Source: Roseibium sediminicola (GTDB lineage: Bacteria > Pseudomonadota > Alphaproteobacteria > Rhizobiales > Stappiaceae). Taken from it: a stretch of 64,000 nucleotides of DNA. Below the pieces are notes generated by a model. The model did no database searches. It saw only the letters and a list, made by a program, of their open reading frames with translations, and was not told where the DNA came from. Every line of letters starts with the position of its first letter. Position 1 is the stretch's first letter. The position numbers and the translations under genes are program-made. Positions 26,457 to 35,882 of the stretch are shown here, piece by piece. The stretch spans positions 161,362-225,361 of the forward strand of contig NZ_JALNMJ010000010.1 in assembly GCF_023156505.1 (NCBI RefSeq). The letters run 5' to 3'.

Positions 26457-27105
26457 TGGCACAGACCAAAAGAAGCATGCTGATCGATCCGCTGGTCGAC
26501 AACAACCCGATCACGCTGCAGGTTCTCGGGATCTGCTCGGCGCTCGCCGTCACCTCATCGCTCCAGGTCTCCTTCGTGATGGCCATCGCGGTGACCTTCG
26601 TGACCGCGTTTTCCTCCATGTTCATCTCCATGCTGCGCAACCACATTCCGGGCGCTATCCGGATCATAGTGCAGATGGTGATCATTGCCTCGCTGGTGAT
26701 CCTGGTCGATCAGGTGCTCAAGGCCTATGCCTACGAGATCTCAAAGACCCTGTCGGTCTTTGTCGGCCTGATCATCACCAACTGCATCGTGATGGGCCGG
26801 GCGGAAGCCTTTGCCATGAAAAATCCGCCGGTTGCCTCCTTCATTGACGGCATCGGCAACGGACTGGGCTATGGCCTGATCCTGATGCTGGTCGGCTTCA
26901 TCCGCGAACTCTTCGGCTCCGGAAGCCTCTTCGGGCTCACCGTTCTGCCGACGATCAACAATGGCGGCTGGTACCTGCCGAACGGCATGCTGCTGCTGCC
27001 GCCGTCCGCCTTCTTCATCATAGGTCTTCTCATCTGGGCCTTCCGAACCTGGAAGCCGGAGCAAGTCGAAGAGCGTGAATACAAGATCCAGACGGTGGAG
27101 GCGCA

Positions 27106-27109
<4 letters not shown>
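26456..27109 (+). CDS. nqrD: Na+-NQR subunit D
   Basis: 217 residues, six membrane helices. Family blocks are [40 protein letters not shown] and [20 protein letters not shown]. The Cys in ITNCIV is one of the ligands of the intramembrane iron centre shared with NqrE. Starts one base inside the nqrC stop and overlaps nqrE by four bases. Confidence 0.95.
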
Positions 27110-27717
<608 letters not shown>

Positions 27718-27729
27718 CGGGAGCGCCCA

Positions 27730-28950
27730 GTGGCCACATTTGGACTAGGCATTCTTCTCTTTACCCTGATCGTGCTCGGGCTCGTCACGATCATTCTCGC
27801 CGCGCGCTCGAAACTCGTCTCGGTGGGCAACGTCAACATCACCATCAACGGTGAGAAGACCATCGCGGTGCCTGCGGGCGGCAAGCTGCTGCAGACGCTG
27901 GCCGAGCAGAAACTGTTCGTGCCCTCGGCCTGCGGCGGCGGCGGCACCTGCGCCCAGTGCCGGGTGAAGATCTTCTCCGGCGGCGGCTCGATCCTGCCGA
28001 CCGAAGAGACCCACATCACCAAGCGCGAAGCCGCCTGCGGTGACCGCCTCTCCTGTCAGGTGGCCGTCAAGCAGGACATGGAGATCGAGGTCCCCGAGGA
28101 AGTCTTTGGCGTCAAGAAATGGGAGTGTACGGTCCGTTCCAACGAGAACGTCGCCACTTTCATCAAGGCGCTGGTACTGGAACTGCCCGAAGGCGAGAAC
28201 GTCAATTTCCGCGCCGGCGGCTACATCCAGATCGAGGCCCCCGCGCACCATCTCAAATACACCGACTTCGATGTCGAGGAAGAGTATCGCGGCGACTGGG
28301 ACCGCTTCAATCTCTGGCAGTACGAATCCACGGTCAGCGAACCGGTCGAGCGCGCCTATTCCATGGCGAACTACCCGGAGGAAAAGGGCATCATCATGCT
28401 CAACGTCCGTGTCGCTTCGCCGCCTCCGGGCACCGAAGGCATTCCTCCGGGCAAGATGTCGAGCTACATCTTCAACCTGAAGCCCGGCGACAAGGTGACG
28501 ATTTCCGGTCCGTTCGGTGAGTTTTTCGCCCGCGACACCGAGAAGGAAATGGTTTTTGTCGGCGGCGGCGCCGGCATGGCGCCCATGCGCAGCCACATCT
28601 TCGACCAGCTCAAGCGGCTCAAGTCCAAACGCAAGATCAGCTTCTGGTACGGCGCCCGCTCCAAGCGCGAGATGTTCTTTGTCGAGGATTTCGACCAGCT
28701 CGCTGCGGAAAACGAGAATTTCGAGTGGCATGTGGCGCTCTCCGACGCGCTGCCGGAAGACGAATGGACCGGCTATACCGGCTTCATTCACAACGTCCTT
28801 TACGACGAATACCTGAAGGATCACCCGGCTCCGGAAGACTGCGAATTCTACATGTGCGGCCCGCCCATCATGAACCAGTCCGTGATCAACATGCTCCTGG
28901 ACCTCGGCGTCGACCGCGAAGACATCATGCTCGACGACTTCGGCGGCTGA
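27730..28950 (+). CDS. nqrF: Na+-NQR subunit F (NADH dehydrogenase, 2Fe-2S and FAD)
   Basis: 406 residues from GTG 27730. An N-terminal membrane helix is followed by a ferredoxin domain with ligands in [15 protein letters not shown] and a later Cys in AACGDRLSC. The FAD-binding block is [14 protein letters not shown]. The NADH part has [19 protein letters not shown] and [13 protein letters not shown]. It is the electron entry subunit. The MITE-like element starts seven bases after its stop. Confidence 0.95.
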   Translation: MATFGLGILLFTLIVLGLVTIILAARSKLVSVGNVNITINGEKTIAVPAGGKLLQTLAEQKLFVPSACGGGGTCAQCRVKIFSGGGSILPTEETHITKREAACGDRLSCQVAVKQDMEIEVPEEVFGVKKWECTVRSNENVATFIKALVLELPEGENVNFRAGGYIQIEAPAHHLKYTDFDVEEEYRGDWDRFNLWQYESTVSEPVERAYSMANYPEEKGIIMLNVRVASPPPGTEGIPPGKMSSYIFNLKPGDKVTISGPFGEFFARDTEKEMVFVGGGAGMAPMRSHIFDQLKRLKSKRKISFWYGARSKREMFFVEDFDQLAAENENFEWHVALSDALPEDEWTGYTGFIHNVLYDEYLKDHPAPEDCEFYMCGPPIMNQSVINMLLDLGVDREDIMLDDFGG

Positions 28951-28957
28951 CGGTCTA

Positions 28958-29221
28958 GGGTCAGGACCCATTCATTTGAGTGAAATGGTAGGGATGAATT
29001 TGTTCGGATACGAGGCGCAGAGCTGCAGGAAACCGTCCGGTTTCCAAAGATTTGCAACGACGTTGCCGGGCAAATTCACCCTATCCCGGAGGGACGCAAA
29101 TACGGCTTTGATTTGCTGCGTCAAACCGCTCGACCGGGCAGGAAGTCCGCTTTTCGCGCTTTTCCTTGCAACTCGTTGCCGTTTGTTGCGCCATTTCGAC
29201 CAAATCAATGAGTCCTGACCC
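28958..29221. mobile_element. MITE-like element 1 between nqrF and its terminator
   Basis: Left end GGGTCAGGACCCATT and right end AATGAGTCCTGACCC are inverted repeats extending about 31 bases with five mismatches. TA flanks each end (28956-28957, 29222-29223), as expected for a TA target duplication. The 264-bp interior has no convincing gene, so this is probably a non-autonomous transposon. Parent family undetermined. Confidence 0.7.
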
Positions 29222-29242
29222 TAAGGCCCTGAAAAAAATGAG

Positions 29243-29277
29243 AAGCCCGGCGTTCCTTCGCTGGGCTTTTCCTTTTT
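29243..29277 (+). terminator. Rho-independent terminator of the nqr operon
   Basis: AAGCCCGGCG-TTCCTT-CGCTGGGCTT forms a stem of ten pairs with one G-U, followed by TTTTCCTTTTT. A run of A residues precedes it, so it may work in both directions. Confidence 0.8.
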
Positions 29278-29381
29278 CGGCCGGAGCACGACACGGTGGC
29301 CGCCGAAGTTCAACCGGGAATCGTGGACTTTTCGGTGGCCTGCCAATAGCCTTTCCGCAGTAGGTGACACGGAGTGTATGA

Positions 29382-31058
29382 ATGGCTTTTTCTCGGTTCA
29401 GCGGCAGCAGGCTGATGGCGGACCTCGCAGCGGCGGGATCGGAAATCCCAGGCTACGCAAGACCTTACAAGGCTTGTTGGGTTGCCGCTCTGCTCTTTGT
29501 GTCCGTGGCCTATCCTGCCTCGGCACAGGAAACCACTGTGACCGAATATTTCGACGACCGGTCAGGCGCGATGGCGCTCAATTACGACACCGAGCTGTAT
29601 CTCTGCGGAATGATCCACAGCAGTAAGGGCCATGATCCGGTGAATTCGGCCGTTCGTGCGGCCCGGACCCGGGTCGGTTGGCCGAACCTCCTTGAGGACG
29701 CCGAAACCTACGGCATTCCGCAAACTTTCAATCTGTGCGGACATGACGCGGTCTTCGGCGACGACGGACCCGGCGACCTTGCCAAGCTGGACCAGTTCAA
29801 CCTGTTCCATCGTGACAAGCACTGGTGGACCAACACCTGGTATTCAGACGCGCCCCCGAACGGCGGCGACTACCGCACCGTCGGCGATCTGAGCGGCTAT
29901 ACGCGCAGCTACGGACTGGTTTATGGCGGCGACATGACCGAGGCGGCCATGAACGCCTCCGTCCCCCACGAGATCTCGTTCCACACGTTTGGCCATGGTG
30001 GCCTGAACAAGCTCCCCGGCTACATTCTGGACGAAACCTTCAGGGTGGGTAAGATCTATCACAAGCGCATCGGCAACAAGATCACGGCCCAGGCACCACC
30101 TTGGAACGGCAACCCGATCGAGGCACGCTATCCGATCTTTGTCGACCACGGCATCTTTCTCTACAACCGGTTCGAGGAAACCACGGCCAAACCTCATGAG
30201 GTCATCGAAAATCTGTGGGTGATCGCAAGGCATCGCGGCTTCGATGCCGACACCGATCTCCGGGACGACATCGATGCGGTGATCGCCGCGGGTCATGTTC
30301 TGGCACCCTATTCCCATCCCGAAGACGGCTTTGCGAAGCCATCGCGCGATGGCTTCCAGAAAACGTTGGCTCACGCCCAGGCCAAGGTGCAATCCGGCGA
30401 GCTGTGGGCAACCACTCTCAGCGAAATCGGACGCTATTGCGAAGCCAAGAGCGATGTCGGCACCGTCACCCGATCCGGTGAAGGTGCGACGACCGTCGAG
30501 ATCACGCTGAACGACTACAAGACCGAAACCTTTGGCATTCCCTACCTGACCTTCAAATCGCCCATGCCTGACGGTTCGGAATTCGCCCGGATCTCTGTCG
30601 ATTTTCCCTCGGACCTCACACTCAATTCCAATTCGGACACGGTGCGCGTGGAAGACGGCCTCGCCGTCTACTCGATCTATCTCAATCCAAACGGACCGAC
30701 CAATGTCCGGATCGAAGGTGTTTCGGCCCCTCACACCGATGGCGTGGACATCAATACCCCGGTCCTGACTGTCACAACGGTAGCGCCGACCGAACCACCC
30801 TCGGCGACCCCGGTCAAAATTCAGGCCCAGACCGAAAGCACCGATACCATCTACACGGTCAACCTGATTTATCAGCACAATACGGGTGCGAAAAAGTCGG
30901 CGATCATGACCGGGAAGAACGGCGCATGGGAGACCGAGATCGGCCCGTTCAATCCCGGCGACTGGGTCACCTACTATGTCTCGGCGACCGACAACACCGC
31001 GCGCAGAGTGACCACGCCGCTGCAGCGCTTCCTGGTGCGGGCGGAGACCTCGGAATAA
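29382..31058 (+). CDS. secreted NodB-fold-like (polysaccharide deacetylase-like) protein
   Basis: 558 residues, GGAG seven bases before ATG 29382. A signal peptide is likely: hydrophobic ACWVAALLFVSVAYPASAQ, cleavage after ASA. The body resembles the NodB barrel: GIPQTFNLCGHDAVFGDDG, then HEISFHTFGHGGL (the H-S/T-xx-H-like second motif), and a late APYSHPEDGF. The first Asp-Asp motif is not typical, so catalysis is uncertain. From about residue 460 there is a fibronectin/Ig-like domain ending WVTYYVSATDNTARRVTTPL. Probably acts on cell-surface or environmental glycan. Monocistronic. Confidence 0.55.
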   Translation: MAFSRFSGSRLMADLAAAGSEIPGYARPYKACWVAALLFVSVAYPASAQETTVTEYFDDRSGAMALNYDTELYLCGMIHSSKGHDPVNSAVRAARTRVGWPNLLEDAETYGIPQTFNLCGHDAVFGDDGPGDLAKLDQFNLFHRDKHWWTNTWYSDAPPNGGDYRTVGDLSGYTRSYGLVYGGDMTEAAMNASVPHEISFHTFGHGGLNKLPGYILDETFRVGKIYHKRIGNKITAQAPPWNGNPIEARYPIFVDHGIFLYNRFEETTAKPHEVIENLWVIARHRGFDADTDLRDDIDAVIAAGHVLAPYSHPEDGFAKPSRDGFQKTLAHAQAKVQSGELWATTLSEIGRYCEAKSDVGTVTRSGEGATTVEITLNDYKTETFGIPYLTFKSPMPDGSEFARISVDFPSDLTLNSNSDTVRVEDGLAVYSIYLNPNGPTNVRIEGVSAPHTDGVDINTPVLTVTTVAPTEPPSATPVKIQAQTESTDTIYTVNLIYQHNTGAKKSAIMTGKNGAWETEIGPFNPGDWVTYYVSATDNTARRVTTPLQRFLVRAETSE

Positions 31059-31112
31059 GGGCCGCCAAACATAGGCAAAGCCCCCTGCTGGACCAGCCGA
31101 ACATTGCAACAG

Positions 31113-31145
31113 AAAAGCCCCCGGTGTTCGCCGGGGGCTTTTTCT
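31113..31145. terminator. bidirectional terminator
   Basis: AAAAGCCCCCGG-TGTTCG-CCGGGGGCTTTTT is a strong perfect stem with A-tract and T-tract, lying between two convergent genes (ends 31058 and 31174). It serves both. Confidence 0.9.
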
Positions 31146-31173
31146 GTCACCTCGCAGCTGCGGTGAGCTGTTA

Positions 31174-31893
31174 TTACTCTGTCGCCGTCTCGACGTCCGC
31201 CTCCGCACCAGGCGCAGGTGCTGCGAGAACGGCTGCCGCCGGTTGCACTTCGCTGGGTCTGGCCGAGACATCGGTCTCGGCCGCGCTGCGGGCAGTTGAC
31301 GGCTGGTCGGTTTCAGAAGCATTCACCGGTGTCTGCTCGGGCGCAGCTCCCTCAGAGGACGTTGCCACGGGTTGGCTCTCAACCGCCGGCGCACCATTCA
31401 CAGCGGCCTGTTCAGGCAGATTGCCGAATGCATCGGCCTCGTCGCCAGTGCCGACCAATGGTGCCGCCCCCGCCGGGGTAGTTTCCGACAGATTACCGAA
31501 GGCATCACGCCCGGTTTCGTCGAGGCCCACGCCGGCCTGATCCCGGAACAGGATCTCGGGCGCCTCGCCCGGATAGCCGACAAACAGCGCGCGCCGCTCC
31601 TGCTCATAAGGAGACAGGCATTCCTGGCGCGGCCCGTGATAGGGCTGGAAGCTGTTGTCCATGAGACGGTAGGACCGGTACCGGTTGAAGCACCAGGCCA
31701 GATGACGATTGCTGCCGGCATAAACCTGGCTGCGCACATGCTGACGCTTCGACGCATGGGCCTGATAACCGCTCCAGCCGGACTTGCTTCCATAGCCATA
31801 ACCGCCGGCCATGGCGGCGCCCGACATCGGCAGGACAACGGCAGCAACAGCCAGCGCCAGGGTCACTTTGGAAACGAAGTTTGTGGCAGTCAT
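31174..31893 (-). CDS. BA14K-like domain protein with long acidic tail
   Basis: 239 residues from ATG 31893 (AAAGGA upstream). The signal peptide ends ..MSGAAMA-GG. The BA14K-type block is [20 protein letters not shown] then [13 protein letters not shown], with two cysteines. Residues after about 110 are a low-complexity acidic tail with two [16 protein letters not shown] repeats. BA14K proteins were described from Brucella as immunoreactive, lectin-like envelope proteins. Downstream paralogue of the gene at 32025-32336. Confidence 0.75.
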   Translation of the reverse strand: MTATNFVSKVTLALAVAAVVLPMSGAAMAGGYGYGSKSGWSGYQAHASKRQHVRSQVYAGSNRHLAWCFNRYRSYRLMDNSFQPYHGPRQECLSPYEQERRALFVGYPGEAPEILFRDQAGVGLDETGRDAFGNLSETTPAGAAPLVGTGDEADAFGNLPEQAAVNGAPAVESQPVATSSEGAAPEQTPVNASETDQPSTARSAAETDVSARPSEVQPAAAVLAAPAPGAEADVETATE

Positions 31894-31980
31894 GTCAAAA
31901 TCCTTTGCTCGAACCCGCTTGAGGATGCATTCAATCGTCCCGGGTCTGAAAGACCGTGAAACAAGCGGGGAGAGGAGAGA

Positions 31981-32003
31981 CGCGGGTCTCAAAAAGACCC
32001 GCG
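31981..32003 (-). terminator. hairpin between the two BA14K-like genes
   Basis: CGCGGGTCT-CAAAA-AGACCCGCG is a perfect 9-bp stem, 22 bases after the stop of the gene at 32025. There is no clear T-tract on the minus strand, so it may attenuate transcription or protect the 3' end of the message. Confidence 0.55.
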
Positions 32004-32024
32004 CTGTCGGAAAATCCGGCGGGC

Positions 32025-32336
32025 TCAGCCGCTGATGTAAGGCGACCAGCACTGGGCACGTGGGCCGTTATAGGGCTGGTAGGTGTTGTCGTAGGTTTTG
32101 AAGCTCTTGAAGCGGTTGTGGCACCAGCTGACGTGTTTCTGCCAGATGTGATCCTGGATATGCGCAAACGGACGGTTGGAATGCGCCTTGCCGTAGCCGG
32201 AAGTGTTGTAGTTGTTATAGGACTTGTGGGAATTGTAGCCGTAGCCGCCCGCAGAGGCGGTGCTGACGCCGGCCGCGGCAACGGTCGCGGTGACGATGGC
32301 GAGAGCGGTGGCTTTCAGAAAAGTCTTGCGAAACAT
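32025..32336 (-). CDS. short BA14K-like domain protein
   Basis: 103 residues. Signal peptide [20 protein letters not shown].., cleavage after STASA. The mature part is rich in G, Y, N and S ([20 protein letters not shown]), then [20 protein letters not shown] and [12 protein letters not shown], the BA14K pattern. It shares the arrangement and the C-terminal block with its neighbour, so this is a tandem duplication in which the second copy gained a long tail. Confidence 0.75.
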   Translation of the reverse strand: MFRKTFLKATALAIVTATVAAAGVSTASAGGYGYNSHKSYNNYNTSGYGKAHSNRPFAHIQDHIWQKHVSWCHNRFKSFKTYDNTYQPYNGPRAQCWSPYISG

Positions 32337-32675
32337 ATGTTTGTTTCCTTCTTGGGTTGAGGTACCGGCGATGTCGTCCGCCGATGACCTATACCTAGGA
32401 AGGGACCGCGCCCAACACCTGTGACGCGCGACACGCTGGAAGCAAGCCTTTGGAGTTTTTGTGTTTTCAACACCAGATCAACGCCGTCTTTCAACAGCTC
32501 AATAATCTCCGCGACCACCGCACGCACAGCGTCATCCTGAGGAGTGTGCTCGCACGCGTCTCGAAGGATCTGCCACCAACTCTGGAACAGGACCGGTTCC
32601 TTCAAGACAGCGCCGTCGCGCTTCCCCAGGATGAGGCCGGTTAAATGTGACGGCTACAAGGTAAAGCGAACTCCG
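32337..32675. other. intergenic region with decayed palindromic repeat
   Basis: About 340 bases between two leftward genes. It holds the repeat at 32531-32635 and the upstream region of the short BA14K-like gene. No gene seen. Confidence 0.6.
32531..32635. repeat. decayed copy of the GTCATCCTGAGGAG element
   Basis: The left arm GTCATCCTGAGGAG and TCTCGAAGGAT are identical to the copy at 20565. The right arm has decayed (TTCCTTCAAGAC; CTTCCCCAGGATGAG). It keeps the same overall length, so it is an old full-length copy. Confidence 0.65.
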
Positions 32676-33377
32676 TCACTCCCCGTGCGCCAAGGCCTCC
32701 AGCCGGTCGCGGTCCCTGATGATCAGCCAGCCGTCCTGAAGGTTGATCAGCTCCGCCTTCTGCCATTTGCGCAGGCAGCGGTTCACGTTTTCCCGCGTGT
32801 TGCCAATCATGCTGGCAAGTTCCGATTGGGACTGGGACAGCTTCGCCAGGGGTTTCTCTTCCGAAGCGGGCGGCGCCACCGTCAGCCTCAGCAGCAACTT
32901 GGCAAGGCGGGCCGGCAGGTCGAGAAAGGCGATTTCGATCATGCGCTCATCGGAGCGACGCACCCGTTGGCACAGAAGCTCGATCAGTCTGACTGACAGG
33001 ATGGGGTTGCGCTGCAGGACATCGAGCAGTGCACGCCGTTCCAGCACCACAAGCGTGCAATTGGTCAGGGCCTTGACGTTGGCGGAGCGCTCCTGACCAT
33101 CCAGCATGGCGATCTCGCCGAAAACGTCTCCGGCCTGCAGATCGTTCAGCGTGACCTCCCGGTCGCTCGGCGTGAACATGGTGACCCGCACGGTGCCCTC
33201 GGCAATCGCCATCATGCTTTGTCCGGGCTCGCCCATGGTGAAGATCTTGTCGCCGGCCGCATACCGCTTCACGTAGGAAAAATTGGCCAGCTCCTGCCGC
33301 GCCTGGTCGTCCAGCGCATCGAAAATGAAACTCTTGCCGAGCAGTTTCTCTTTTTTAAGATCGCCGTCCGTGTTCAT
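32676..33377 (-). CDS. CRP-like cyclic-nucleotide regulator
   Basis: 233 residues from ATG 33377; an in-frame ATG 48 bases upstream adds residues without homology. The cNMP-binding domain has FGEIAMLDGQERSANVKAL, where GQERSA matches the cAMP-pocket motif of E. coli CRP. No Fnr-type cysteine cluster. The C-terminal HTH is LASMIGNTRENVNRCLRKWQ. Divergent from the FecR/cyclase pair at 33502-35882, which could make its ligand. Confidence 0.85.
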   Translation of the reverse strand: MNTDGDLKKEKLLGKSFIFDALDDQARQELANFSYVKRYAAGDKIFTMGEPGQSMMAIAEGTVRVTMFTPSDREVTLNDLQAGDVFGEIAMLDGQERSANVKALTNCTLVVLERRALLDVLQRNPILSVRLIELLCQRVRRSDERMIEIAFLDLPARLAKLLLRLTVAPPASEEKPLAKLSQSQSELASMIGNTRENVNRCLRKWQKAELINLQDGWLIIRDRDRLEALAHGE

Positions 33378-33424
33378 TTTCTTTTCATCCTGTCGGTTTG
33401 AGCAGTACAACGCTAGTGACAACA

Positions 33425-33453
33425 ATCACACGTTCTGCACGCCTGAGTGTGAT
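33425..33453. promoter_or_regulatory. inverted repeat of CRP-type half-sites in the divergent promoter region
   Basis: ATCACAC (33425-33431) and GTGTGAT (33447-33453) are a perfect 7-bp inverted repeat with a 15-base spacer, so the half-sites are about two helix turns apart. The TCACA/TGTGA order is reversed relative to the classical CRP site. It lies between the CRP-like gene and the FecR/cyclase pair, so autoregulation is plausible. Confidence 0.5.
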
Positions 33454-33501
33454 CTAGAAGACCCCAGGGGCGCTTGAAAAGCACAAATTGGGAATTTGAC
33501 G

Positions 33502-34014
33502 ATGAAAAAACGGACAGTCCTTGCCGCCTGCGCCCTGTTTGCCCTCCTCACCGCATCCCCGCTCGCAGCACAAACCTTGTCCGGTTGCAGCAAGACCGAG
33601 CTTCAGGACCCGCCGCGCAGCGTCTATCGATGCGCCGGCGGCATTACACTGGAAGCCGAGGCCGCCACAGCACTCGGCATCGTCGAGCGGCAGGCGGACG
33701 ACCGGCCCAGCGATGTCGAAGTCTCCAGGGACGGCCTTTACATCGAGGTCACGCCCGGCAGCGGCCCCTTCCAGATCCAGACACCGCACGCCATCGCCGC
33801 CGTGCGCGGCACCGTCTATGTCGTCGATGTCACAGACACAATGACCGCTGTCTTCGTCCGCGAGGGCGAGGTTAGCGTCTCCAGGGCCGACGGCTCCGAT
33901 CCGGTCCTGCTGACGCCGGGTCTCGGCGTCGAAGTTGTGCCCGGAACACCACTCGAGACCCGCCGCTGGCCGGCGGCCCGCGTCGACGCTCTGCTCAGCC
34001 GCTTCGGCCGATGA
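33502..34014 (+). CDS. periplasmic FecR-domain protein
   Basis: 170 residues from ATG 33502. Signal peptide KKRTVLAACALFALLTASPL, cleavage after AAA/AQ. The FecR-like beta segment is seen in GPFQIQTPHAIAAVRGTVYV and FVREGEVSVSRADGS. ATGA overlap with the cyclase gene indicates translational coupling. It would sense or transmit a periplasmic signal to the CHASE2 domain of the cyclase (inference). Confidence 0.8.
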   Translation: MKKRTVLAACALFALLTASPLAAQTLSGCSKTELQDPPRSVYRCAGGITLEAEAATALGIVERQADDRPSDVEVSRDGLYIEVTPGSGPFQIQTPHAIAAVRGTVYVVDVTDTMTAVFVREGEVSVSRADGSDPVLLTPGLGVEVVPGTPLETRRWPAARVDALLSRFGR

Positions 34015-35882
34015 AGCCAAATCTACCTGTCGCGGTTGCCGCGCTGGCTGTTGTGATTGGCTGCCTCTGGGCAGGCCTGGTTGTGCGCACCCATTTGACG
34101 GGCGCTGCCAGCGTGATCGACCGGTTCGAGACAGTGCTCGTGGACATCCGGATTGCGCTTGCGGGCGCAAGGCCGCCGCCGGAGGACATTGTCATTGTGG
34201 CGATCGATGACGGCACCATCGACGCGATTGGCCCATACCCCCTGCCGCGAGACACGCTCGCCGAGCTTGTGGGGAAGATCGGCGATGCCGGTGCCCGGGC
34301 ACTCGCCGTGGACATCCTCCTGTTCGGCGCTTCCGACGAAGCGGCCGATGCCTCCCTGGCGGCTGCGATTGGCACCTTGCCGACGGTAATTGCCGGTGCC
34401 GGTCAAATGAGCGCGGACACGCCCCCACAATCCGTCGTGCCTGCCGTGAGGAAGGTTCTGTCGCCGGCGCTGCAAATCGCAAAAGCCTCGTCGGTCGGCC
34501 TTGCCAACATCGCCACCGACACCGGCGGCACGCCTCGCCATATGCCGATGCTGTTCCTGACGGACCAGGGCCTGCAACCTTCCCTCGGCCTTCAGGCCGC
34601 CGGCCTTTATCAGGGCGGAGCAGCGAACATCACCGAACAGGGTCTCCGCTTCGGCGACCATGCATTGCCGCTGGATCTTGGCTGGCATCTCGCCCTCAAT
34701 TATTACGGCCCGGGCGGGACGATCCCGACCGTCAGCGCGCTTGACGTTCTGCAAAGCCCGGCCGCTGCCGCCGACGGTGCGATCTCTCCTCTGAAAGGGC
34801 GCATGGTCGTGCTTGGTGTCACCGCCACCGGTGTCGGCGACCGCTTCTCGACACCGTTCGATCCCATCATGCCCGGGGTGGAAGTCCAGGCGACCGGCAT
34901 AGCCAACCTTCTGGACGGCATGCCGCTGCACCGTGACACCGGCACCCGCCGTCTCGACGGTGCGGCAGCCGTACTGATCACGCTCTGCGGCATGTTGGCT
35001 GTCCTGGTCCTGCCGCTGGCGCCCGCGACCGTGTTTTACCTGCTGCTGCTCATCGGCTGGCTGGCGGTCTCTGCCGTTGCCTTTGCGAACGGCACCTGGC
35101 TGAACGCCGCCCTGCCCTTTGCCGCCAGCCTGCCGCCAGTTCTTGGCCTCCTCGTCACCCGGCAGGTGGCCGACCGGATCGTGGCGCGCCAGCAAATGCA
35201 GGCCCAGGAAGCCCTCAGCCGCTTTCAGTCCCCGCGCCTGGCGCGCCGGATTGCCGAGGATCCGTCCTTCCTGGCAAGTCCGAGGCAACAGACGGCCGCC
35301 ATCCTCTTTGTCGACCTCTCCGGCTATACCGGCCTCAGCGAACGCCTTGGGGCCGCGCAGACCCGGGATTTCCTGAAAGAGTTCCACACCATTGTCGTCA
35401 ATGTGGTCAGCAAACGGGACGGCGTGGTCCTCGATTTCATGGGCGACGGCGCCATGCTCGGCTTTGGCCTGCCGGAAGAAGACCCGCAGGACCCGGTTCG
35501 GGCGCTCACTTGCGCATTTGAATTGGAAAGGGAAATTGCCGCCTGGCTCGAGACATCCGGGCGCAGGACAGAGATCAGCAGCGTACGGGTCGGCGCCCAT
35601 ATGGGCCAGGTCGTGCTGTCGCGCCTCGGCCACGACCGCCAGCAACAGATTGCCGCGACCGGCGACTGCGTCAACGTTGCCAGCCGTCTGCTGGAAGTCG
35701 CCAAGGACCATAAGGTCTCCGTCGTCGTTTCCGCCAATCTGATTGAAGCCGCCAATCAGATTTCAGAACGCCCGGTCGAAGCGCCTCGTCTCGTAACGGT
35801 CGCCATCAGAGGTCGCCAGCAGGTCCTGCAGGTCGGCCTTTGGGTGTCCGGCGATCAACCGCAGCAGCCTTGCCCGGCCTGA
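34011..35882 (+). CDS. CHASE2-domain class III adenylate/guanylate cyclase
   Basis: 623 residues. An N-terminal membrane helix leads into a periplasmic CHASE2 domain (about 40-300, e.g. VAIDDGTIDAIGPYPLPRDT). Three closely spaced membrane helices follow (about 315-385). The C-terminal cyclase has the metal aspartates in ILFVDLSGYTGLSERLG and VLDFMGDGAMLGFGLPEED, and the transition-state segment GDCVNVASRLLE. All residues needed for activity seem present. It forms a signalling locus with the FecR protein and the divergent CRP-like regulator. The final 28 bases overlap the convergent gene ending at 35855. Confidence 0.88.
   Translation: MKPNLPVAVAALAVVIGCLWAGLVVRTHLTGAASVIDRFETVLVDIRIALAGARPPPEDIVIVAIDDGTIDAIGPYPLPRDTLAELVGKIGDAGARALAVDILLFGASDEAADASLAAAIGTLPTVIAGAGQMSADTPPQSVVPAVRKVLSPALQIAKASSVGLANIATDTGGTPRHMPMLFLTDQGLQPSLGLQAAGLYQGGAANITEQGLRFGDHALPLDLGWHLALNYYGPGGTIPTVSALDVLQSPAAAADGAISPLKGRMVVLGVTATGVGDRFSTPFDPIMPGVEVQATGIANLLDGMPLHRDTGTRRLDGAAAVLITLCGMLAVLVLPLAPATVFYLLLLIGWLAVSAVAFANGTWLNAALPFAASLPPVLGLLVTRQVADRIVARQQMQAQEALSRFQSPRLARRIAEDPSFLASPRQQTAAILFVDLSGYTGLSERLGAAQTRDFLKEFHTIVVNVVSKRDGVVLDFMGDGAMLGFGLPEEDPQDPVRALTCAFELEREIAAWLETSGRRTEISSVRVGAHMGQVVLSRLGHDRQQQIAATGDCVNVASRLLEVAKDHKVSVVVSANLIEAANQISERPVEAPRLVTVAIRGRQQVLQVGLWVSGDQPQQPCPA

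Noticed and set aside
28972..29208. 78-codon frame inside MITE 1 as a transposase remnant
   Set aside because: No catalytic motif or recognisable similarity; it probably reflects chance in a short element.
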